DNA of 5,434 nt from NCBI GenBank assembly GCA_016206165.1, contig JACQSD010000026.1:1-5434 (forward strand), in the 5' to 3' direction. Source of the DNA: Candidatus Uhrbacteria bacterium. GTDB taxonomy: Bacteria > Patescibacteriota > Patescibacteriia > JACQSD01. Made by a program: the position numbers and the translations under genes. This document shows positions 1-4,323 of this stretch, one piece after another; the first letter of the stretch is position 1, and each line of letters begins with the position of its first letter. The notes beneath the pieces were generated by a model. The model did not search any database and was not told the origin of the DNA. It saw nothing but the letters and a program-made list of their open reading frames with translations.

Positions 1-228
1 CTCAATATACTGTGTTGTCTTTGTGTACTCAATAAGCGTCCGTAGCGTTTCATTCTCGCGTTCAATCTCCTCTGCCATACGCTGCATGCGTACTAGCTCC
101 TGATCGACGGTATACTTCTTGATGAGCTGCCGCGAAAGCCCCCACGACACAAACGTAAACGCAATGAGGCTTGCGAAAAGTAAAAAATGACCACGGAGCG
201 TTGCAATAATACCGCGTCTTCTTGGCAT
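1..228 (-). CDS. Septum formation initiator, FtsB/DivIC-like (3' end outside window)
   Basis: The visible 76 residues start MPRRRGIIATLRGH and run off the window edge. A basic cytoplasmic N-terminus is followed by one hydrophobic segment at about residues 14-31 (FLLFASLIAFTFVSWGL). A charged heptad-like stretch comes next (about 40-68, with ELVRMQRMAEEIERENETL) and then TQYIE. One membrane helix followed by a short extracytoplasmic coiled coil is the FtsB/DivIC plan. In that family the protein bridges FtsL and FtsQ in the divisome and helps activate septal peptidoglycan synthesis. The start is the ATG one base after the TAG stop of the upstream M23 peptidase gene (TAG-T-ATG), which suggests translational coupling; no Shine-Dalgarno is visible. 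Family assignment rests on architecture and the YIE ending, since the C-terminal part is missing. Another small coiled-coil membrane protein, such as FtsL, is the main alternative. Confidence 0.8.
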   Translation of the reverse strand, partial: MPRRRGIIATLRGHFLLFASLIAFTFVSWGLSRQLIKKYTVDQELVRMQRMAEEIERENETLRTLIEYTKTTQYIE

Positions 229-229
229 A

Positions 230-1456
230 CTAAAAGAGATAATCCATTGGATTTACCGGAACCCCGTTTACACGCACCTCGAAATGGAGATGTGGACCGG
301 TGGTCAGCTTCCCCGCTCCTGGTGTTCCTGGGGCGCCGCCAGAGAGGGCAATGACATCGCCGCGCTCAACGTAGGAGTCCTCCTTCACAAGGATGCGAGA
401 AACATGACCGTAGACTGTTGCATACCCGCCCGGATGCACAAGCATGACGTAGCTATACCCCATTCCCCCATCGCGCGCACGCGCAACATATCCTGGTGCT
501 GGCGTCTTAATCGCGGTCCCTTGGGGCGTCCGAATATCAATCGCTGGGTGTTCGAAGATGTTTCGGAATGGATACGACGGGTCATGGAAATACGCAGAGA
601 TACCGCGGCTCGGGTCAACCGGCCACGAGAGAAGTAGTTTCCCTCCACCTCCTTGATATGACTGATCGAGGAGTTTTAATTTCTCTCGAATCGTACGCTC
701 GAGATTGGAAATCTCCGCGTCGATCGATTGCTGTTCTGCACGAAGTTGCTGGAGCAGGCCTTGGAAGAGTGTCTCCTTCTCTTTTGTTTCTCCAAGGACG
801 CGCGCTTTGTATCCATTTTGCACGGCAAGCTCCTGCCGCTGAATGGCAAGCCGCTCCTCAAGGTGTTCAAGGGTTTCTTGCTTATTTTGGAATTCCTTTG
901 CGGTATCTTCGAGACGCATCTTAAGTGTCTGGATGCTTCCGAGTGTATCGAGGATCTCTCTCTGCACTGCCTCAATAGATTGTACGTGTTCGATAATCGC
1001 GGATACCGACTCCCGCGAGAGGAAAATTTCGAATGGTGAGTGGCGTGCAGTCTCATCGAGGATGCGAACATTTTCGCCGAGACGCGCACGTGCGAGCGCC
1101 GCCTCTTGCTCGCGTTCACTCATCTCGAGTCGAATTGCATCGAGCTCAAGCTTCGACTCCTCGATTTCCTTTTTCGTAATGGTAATATTTAAATCGAATT
1201 CCTTAATCCGTGTGTTTAAAATTGCAATCTGGTTCTCAAGCGTTGCCGCCTGTTGCTGTTTTAATGCAATATTTTTTTTATAGACGTCTGCCTGTTTCTG
1301 CAGTTTATCAATCTCATCCTTTTTCTTCACAATTGCATCATTAAGGTCAAGGACATTCTTCTTCACGTCTTCTGTCTGCGCAATAGATAAAACAAAGGGT
1401 GTGAGTACCCCGAGTGCAAGGACAATAAGGCTGACACGATGGAAGATACGCATCAT
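230..1456 (-). CDS. Secreted coiled-coil murein endopeptidase, EnvC/NlpD-like, peptidase family M23
   Basis: This 408-residue protein probably cuts peptidoglycan cross-bridges outside the membrane. Residues 2-26 form a signal peptide (basic MRIFHR, hydrophobic core, likely cleavage after SIA before QTED). About 30-265 is long charged coiled coil rich in K, E, Q and L, followed by a GGGG hinge (269-272). A C-terminal LytM/M23 domain covers about 278-408. The zinc and catalytic residues are all visible: H303 and D307 (HPAID), H351 (YGH), and H389 and H391 (GPHLHFE). It therefore looks enzymatically active, unlike degenerate EnvC-type amidase activators. The start is at the doubled ATG (1456 or 1453). 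The first overlaps the gltX stop as ATGA, and both sit directly before the signal peptide. The frame stays open upstream to an ATG at 1582, but that extension lies inside gltX and would bury the signal peptide. It is followed at 1 nt by the FtsB-like gene, which fits a role in daughter-cell separation. Confidence 0.9.
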   Translation of the reverse strand: MMRIFHRVSLIVLALGVLTPFVLSIAQTEDVKKNVLDLNDAIVKKKDEIDKLQKQADVYKKNIALKQQQAATLENQIAILNTRIKEFDLNITITKKEIEESKLELDAIRLEMSEREQEAALARARLGENVRILDETARHSPFEIFLSRESVSAIIEHVQSIEAVQREILDTLGSIQTLKMRLEDTAKEFQNKQETLEHLEERLAIQRQELAVQNGYKARVLGETKEKETLFQGLLQQLRAEQQSIDAEISNLERTIREKLKLLDQSYQGGGGKLLLSWPVDPSRGISAYFHDPSYPFRNIFEHPAIDIRTPQGTAIKTPAPGYVARARDGGMGYSYVMLVHPGGYATVYGHVSRILVKEDSYVERGDVIALSGGAPGTPGAGKLTTGPHLHFEVRVNGVPVNPMDYLF

Positions 1457-2946
1457 GCTATTGAAAGGAGTGTGCGCGCTTGTGCAATACGCGCAAGTGT
1501 TCGCTCTTTTCCAAGGATCGCCGCAATGGCAAATGGTCCAGGGGATGCTTTTTGCGCAGAGAGCGCCGCGCGCATCGGCCACAACGTCTCACCAAGCCCA
1601 AGAGTATGCGCGGCAATGTAAGCGCGAATTTTCTCCTCTATATTTTTTGCAGTCCAAACGCCTCCATCAATGCCAGCAAGCACGCTTTCAAGATGCGTAA
1701 GCCGAGTGATCACTTCTTCACGCGTCATTTTCTTCCATAACAAAAGTTCTGGCTCATACACCAAGGCATCCGTAAATAGATATCCAATCTTTTCACTAAT
1801 TTCAGGAATCGTTTTTAATCGCTCCTGCTCAAGCGCAACGATCGCCTCTTGTTGCTCACGAGGTAACACATGTGCGGATTCCGAAAGAAACGGTAAGCAA
1901 AGATCGGTGAGTGTCGCGAGCGGGAGTTTGCGAATATACGAACCATTCATCCACTCAAGCTTTTCAAGGTTCAACATTGCCCCACCTTTATTTACTTTTG
2001 CAATATCAAACAATGATATCAATTCATCGATGGTATAGAGCTCTTGATCTCCTTTTGGATTCCAGCCAAGGAGTGCAACAAAATTGATGAGCGCCTCACG
2101 AAGGTATCCCTTCTGTATATAATCCTCAACTGCAACATCACCTTGACGCTTTGAAAGTTTGCTCTTATCCGGATTTAAGAGGAGCGGTACATGGGCGAAC
2201 TCTGGCGATGCCCAACCAAACGCTTTGTAAAGCAAGATATGTTTTGGTGTTGATGGCAGCCATTCTTCCCCACGGATCACGTGGCTAATTTCCATGAGAT
2301 GATCGTCGACGACGTTTGCAAGGTGATATGTGGGGAAGCCATCGGACTTCATGAGTACTTGGTGATCAATCTCCGCATTCTCAACTTGAATAGAACCGTG
2401 AATGAGATCATCAAACGTCGTACTCCCCTCTCCTGGAATTTTAAGTCGCAGCACCGGCGTGATTGTTTGTCGTAACTCTGCTCGACGTTCGTCGGTGAGG
2501 CGAAGGCACAGCCCGTCATAGCGTGGGGCCTTCCGTGCCGCAGTTTGCTGCTGGCGCAATTCAAGAAGACGTTCTGACGAGCAAAAGCACTCATACGCAC
2601 TCCCCTGCTCTAAAAGTTGTGCTGCATACTTTTTATAAATGTCCAGCCGCTTCGACTGCACATAGGGGCCATGCGATCCACGTTCAGAAATTTGGGAATT
2701 GGAAATTGGAAATTGTGAATTCTCGACATGTGGTCCCTCGTCTGGCTCAAGTCCTGCCCACGCGAGCGTTTTCAGTAAACTCTCCACTGCACCTTCAACA
2801 AGTCGCGTCTGATCCGTATCTTCAATCCGCAGAATGAACGTGCCACCATTTTTTCGGGCAAAAAGAAAATTATAGAGGGCTGTGCGTAACCCTCCAATAT
2901 GAAGAAACCCAGTAGGACTTGGCGCAAAACGGACTCGAATTGCCAT
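1453..2946 (-). CDS. gltX: Glutamyl-tRNA synthetase
   Basis: This class I aminoacyl-tRNA synthetase charges tRNA-Glu with glutamate in the cytoplasm. If the organism lacks GlnRS it may also charge tRNA-Gln for later amidation, but that cannot be told from here. The 497 residues match the usual family length. Visible landmarks are RFAPSPTGFLHIGG (6-19, the HIGH-type motif), RIEDTD (40-45), GFPTYHLANVVDDH (203-216), RGEEW (225-229) and KLSKR (263-267, the KMSKS-type loop). An alpha-helical anticodon-binding C-terminus follows. Two features are odd. About a dozen extra residues (NSQFPISNSQIS, 76-87) lie between GPHVE and GPYVQSKR and are encoded by a heptamer repeat. The zinc-ribbon position keeps three cysteines (C120, C122, C147) but has R149 where the E. 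coli enzyme has the fourth ligand, histidine. The start lies 3 nt after the Nudix stop with no visible Shine-Dalgarno. The TGA stop overlaps the next gene as ATGA. Confidence 0.97.
   Translation of the reverse strand: MAIRVRFAPSPTGFLHIGGLRTALYNFLFARKNGGTFILRIEDTDQTRLVEGAVESLLKTLAWAGLEPDEGPHVENSQFPISNSQISERGSHGPYVQSKRLDIYKKYAAQLLEQGSAYECFCSSERLLELRQQQTAARKAPRYDGLCLRLTDERRAELRQTITPVLRLKIPGEGSTTFDDLIHGSIQVENAEIDHQVLMKSDGFPTYHLANVVDDHLMEISHVIRGEEWLPSTPKHILLYKAFGWASPEFAHVPLLLNPDKSKLSKRQGDVAVEDYIQKGYLREALINFVALLGWNPKGDQELYTIDELISLFDIAKVNKGGAMLNLEKLEWMNGSYIRKLPLATLTDLCLPFLSESAHVLPREQQEAIVALEQERLKTIPEISEKIGYLFTDALVYEPELLLWKKMTREEVITRLTHLESVLAGIDGGVWTAKNIEEKIRAYIAAHTLGLGETLWPMRAALSAQKASPGPFAIAAILGKERTLARIAQARTLLSIA
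2687..2722 (-). repeat. Heptamer repeat (CAATTTC-type) inside gltX
   Basis: On the minus strand this stretch reads as consecutive 7-nt units: GAATTCA, CAATTTC, CAATTTC, CAATTCC, CAAATTT. It encodes roughly NSQFPISNSQIS, an insertion in a surface region of GluRS between GPHVE and GPYVQSKR. The insertion does not break the frame and the protein continues normally on both sides. A closely similar block occurs at 3777-3809 in the glycosyltransferase gene, in the other orientation relative to its gene. From general knowledge, AATTTCC/GGAAATT-type repeats are dispersed through many Patescibacteria genomes. Whether this one is mobile or spreads by another route is unknown. Confidence 0.8.
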
Positions 2947-2949
2947 AAC

Positions 2950-3387
2950 TTATAATGGTATTTCTTTTACTGCACGTTCGAATGATGGGCGACGACGGTA
3001 GTAAATGGTCTTGATAGCATCATCTTTACTATACCATTTCCAGCCACTTGCTTCATCCTCGTCAATTTTTATTTCTGCATCAGTGCCTTGAAATTGCAGA
3101 ATAAAAATAGTTTGACTTTGGCCATCGTATCCATATCTCGGGTGACCCTTTGGCCACTCATAGCGATGGAAGTCGGGCAATACTTTGAGCACGGTAAAAT
3201 TGTCTGTACCAACTTCCTCGCGGCACTCACGCCTGATCGCCTGCTCCAATGTTTCTCCAGCATCAATGCCCCCCTGCGGCAACTGCCAGTGCTCGTCACG
3301 TGCCATTTTACGCCGAATCAAAAGCACTGCTCCATTTTTATTAAGAAGAATTCCAGCGACATTGGGTCTGAATCGTGGTTCTGCCAT
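2950..3387 (-). CDS. Nudix hydrolase, RppH-like (RNA 5'-pyrophosphohydrolase or dinucleoside polyphosphate hydrolase)
   Basis: This 145-residue protein is a single Nudix domain that hydrolyses a nucleoside diphosphate linked to another moiety. The Nudix box at residues 39-61 fits GX5EX7REUXEEXGU exactly, starting GGIDAGE with the metal-binding core R53-E54-C-R-E57-E58-V-G. The surroundings resemble RppH/NudH: FRPNVAGILL near the N-terminus, WQLPQGG before the box, and QSQTIFILQFQG followed by DAEIKI and GWKWYS. RppH removes pyrophosphate from 5'-triphosphate mRNA ends and starts decay; related enzymes split Ap4A or Ap5A. Substrate choice cannot be fixed from the sequence. The ATG at 3387 directly precedes the conserved RFRPN segment, and only a weak GAG lies upstream. 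The stop is 3 nt before gltX. Upstream lies the palindromic repeat, so transcription could come from the glycosyltransferase gene or from an unseen local promoter. Confidence 0.88.
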   Translation of the reverse strand: MAEPRFRPNVAGILLNKNGAVLLIRRKMARDEHWQLPQGGIDAGETLEQAIRRECREEVGTDNFTVLKVLPDFHRYEWPKGHPRYGYDGQSQTIFILQFQGTDAEIKIDEDEASGWKWYSKDDAIKTIYYRRRPSFERAVKEIPL

Positions 3388-3395
3388 ATTCTCAT

Positions 3396-3472
3396 GTCAT
3401 CCCGAGCCCGGTCGAGGGATCTACAGATGAATTCAGTAGATCCTTCGACTCGCTCTGCTCGCTCAGGATGAC
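3396..3472. repeat. Imperfect 77-nt palindrome, dispersed intergenic repeat ('SEQSESKDL' type)
   Basis: The left arm (3396-3424, beginning GTCATCCCGAGC and ending GGATCTAC) pairs with the right arm (3436-3472, beginning GTAGATCCTTCGAC and ending CAGGATGAC). The right arm carries about eight extra bases in its middle, and the loop is 11 nt containing TGAATTCA. On the minus strand, one frame would read VILSEQSESKDL. That is a recurrent spurious peptide in many bacterial genomes, which marks this as a known class of dispersed repeat. The element fills nearly all of the 75-nt gap between the glycosyltransferase and Nudix genes. It also enters the 3' end of the former and supplies its TGA stop (3465-3463). 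As RNA it could form a long hairpin acting as an attenuator or 3'-end stabiliser. No U-tract follows, so it is not a standard intrinsic terminator. Confidence 0.85.
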
Positions 3473-4218
3473 CGTGTTTTGAAATGATCCTTGATCACTA
3501 GATACATAAAATGCACAGTAGCGGTAAAAATACGTTTTGCGCGCCACGGTTGAGTCATCAACCGCCAGAGCCATTCGAGGCCGAGTGAACGAATAAGACG
3601 TGGCGGTACCGAAACTGCGCCTGCAAGATAGTCGAGTGTGCCACCAACACCCATTGCTATTTTCACACTCGGAAATAAATGCAGATGATCGCGCATCCAA
3701 AGCTCCTGTTTCACATGACCGAATGCAACCAACAGGACATCCGGACTCGTCGCGCGTATTTGTTCAATGATGTCCTGAATTTCCAATTTCCAATCTCCAA
3801 TTTCCATTTGACCGCCCGATTCCGCCCCAGCGATTTTCAACCCAGGATATTTCTTCTGCAGTGCTTGTGCGGCTTTTTCTGCAACACCTTGCTCTCCTCC
3901 AAGAAGAAACATCGACTTTCCTCTTTGCGCCACAACCTCGGCAATCGTGTGTACCGCATCAACGCCCGTCACTCGTTCACGAAGTGGAAGACCGAGAATC
4001 CTTGCGGCAACAATGAGACCAAATCCATCAGGGAGTGCAAGGTCAGCGCGGTTCAGAGCGTCGCGAAATGATTGATTCTTTTGCGCAGCAACAAGAAATT
4101 CAGGATTCGGTGTCACGATCGTATGGCTCCCCTGTCCATCAAGGAACAACTCCACACGACGCCGAAATGCATCGTGATCGATTGCATCAATCTGTGCCCC
4201 AAGTATCGAAACGCGCAT
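3463..4218 (-). CDS. WecG/TagA/CpsF-family glycosyltransferase
   Basis: Enzymes of this family transfer a sugar, classically ManNAc, from UDP to undecaprenyl-diphosphate-linked GlcNAc on the cytoplasmic membrane face. This is an early step of teichoic acid, capsule or other surface glycan synthesis. The 251 residues match the family length. Landmarks are TPNPEFL (36-42), ADLALPDGFG (58-67, with candidate catalytic D64), ERVTGVD (81-87), FLLGG (104-108), FGHVKQELW (166-174), GVGGTLDYLAG (190-200) and PPRLIRSLGLEWLWRL (205-220). Three things are odd. The usual GxPKQE motif has V169 in place of proline. Residues 138-148 (MEIGDWKLEIQ) come from a heptamer repeat where the family usually has a short loop. 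The last residues and the stop come from the palindrome at 3396-3472. No Shine-Dalgarno precedes the ATG, which is the first gene downstream of the divergent intergenic region. The exact donor and glycan are unknown. Confidence 0.92.
   Translation of the reverse strand: MRVSILGAQIDAIDHDAFRRRVELFLDGQGSHTIVTPNPEFLVAAQKNQSFRDALNRADLALPDGFGLIVAARILGLPLRERVTGVDAVHTIAEVVAQRGKSMFLLGGEQGVAEKAAQALQKKYPGLKIAGAESGGQMEIGDWKLEIQDIIEQIRATSPDVLLVAFGHVKQELWMRDHLHLFPSVKIAMGVGGTLDYLAGAVSVPPRLIRSLGLEWLWRLMTQPWRAKRIFTATVHFMYLVIKDHFKTRSS
3777..3809 (+). repeat. Heptamer repeat (CAATTTC-type) inside the WecG/TagA-family gene
   Basis: The plus strand reads GAATTTC, CAATTTC, CAATCTC, CAATTTC, then CATTT. The host gene is on the minus strand, so the complement (GGAAATTG-type) is translated as MEIGDWKLEIQ, whereas in gltX the CAATTTC strand itself is the coding strand. 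The block is 33 nt, a multiple of three, and leaves the frame intact. It falls between the AGAESGG segment and the helix beginning DIIEQIRATSPD, a loop that varies in this family. It shares both the GAATT start and the unit phase with the copy at 2687-2722. Confidence 0.8.
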
Positions 4219-4265
4219 GAGTGTATTTTAGCGTATATTCTGCTATACTACAACCATCTTGACAA
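4219..4265 (-). promoter_or_regulatory. Candidate promoter region for the minus-strand gene cluster
   Basis: Two weak arrangements are visible on the minus strand. One has TAAAAT (4230-4225) as -10 with TTGTAG (4253-4248) 17 nt upstream, which would start transcription almost on the ATG and give a leaderless mRNA. The other has TTGTCA (4265-4260) as -35 with the poor CAGAAT (4242-4237) at 17 nt. Neither is strong. The region must nevertheless hold the promoter if the cluster begins with the glycosyltransferase gene, because the clpB gene upstream is divergent. Confidence 0.3.
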
Positions 4266-4287
4266 CGACTCTGTGTCACGATATAGT
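4259..4287 (+). promoter_or_regulatory. Sigma-70-type promoter of clpB
   Basis: A perfect -35 box TTGACA (4259-4264) is followed after exactly 17 nt by TATAGT (4282-4287), one mismatch from TATAAT. The predicted transcription start is about 4293-4295, inside the left arm of the CIRCE element, giving a leader of about 30 nt before the clpB ATG. This placement suits a vegetative promoter that is repressed by HrcA and derepressed on heat shock. A second extended -10 (TGCTATACT, 4241-4249) lies upstream without a good -35 and could be a minor start. Confidence 0.75.
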
Positions 4288-4289
4288 AA

Positions 4290-4316
4290 TTAGCACTCGA
4301 GCAGTGAGACTGCTAA
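4290..4316. promoter_or_regulatory. CIRCE operator (HrcA-binding site)
   Basis: TTAGCACTC (4290-4298), a 9-nt spacer, and GACTGCTAA (4308-4316) match the CIRCE consensus TTAGCACTC-N9-GAGTGCTAA. The left arm is perfect and the right arm has one mismatch (C for G at 4310). It begins 3 nt after the -10 box, spans the predicted transcription start and ends 7 nt before the clpB ATG. These are the positions from which HrcA is known to block transcription of chaperone operons. The presence of hrcA elsewhere in the genome is inferred. Confidence 0.93.
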
Positions 4317-4323
4317 TCATCGT

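Noticed and set aside
701..715. GAGATT-GGA-AATCTC, a short palindrome resembling the heptamer repeat, in the M23 peptidase gene
   Set aside because: It is only 15 nt, lacks tandem units and encodes a normal coiled-coil segment (EISNLE), so it is probably coincidence.
1272..1279. Run of eight T (A8 on the coding strand) early in the M23 peptidase gene, possible slippage or phase-variation site
   Set aside because: It encodes ordinary lysine/asparagine codons in a lysine-rich coiled coil, and A-rich runs are expected there. Nothing else suggests phase variation.
1457..1582. Extension of the M23 peptidase frame upstream to an ATG at 1582
   Set aside because: The extra 42 codons lie within gltX, are cysteine-rich and unlike any exported N-terminus, and would place a clear signal peptide internally. 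The ATG at the gltX stop is far more likely.
3396..3472. Palindrome interpreted as an intrinsic terminator or a CRISPR-like unit
   Set aside because: No U-tract follows the hairpin on either strand, and there is only one copy in the window with no spacer structure.
3392..3700. Minus-strand open frame of 102 codons containing VILSEQSESKDL across the palindrome and the end of the glycosyltransferase gene
   Set aside because: It overlaps a clearly coding frame and its recognisable peptide is the well-known spurious translation of the dispersed palindrome.
4233..4248. Short inverted repeat GTATA-N6-TATAC in the divergent intergenic region as a possible extra operator
   Set aside because: Five-base AT-rich arms are expected by chance in a promoter region and match no operator I recognise.
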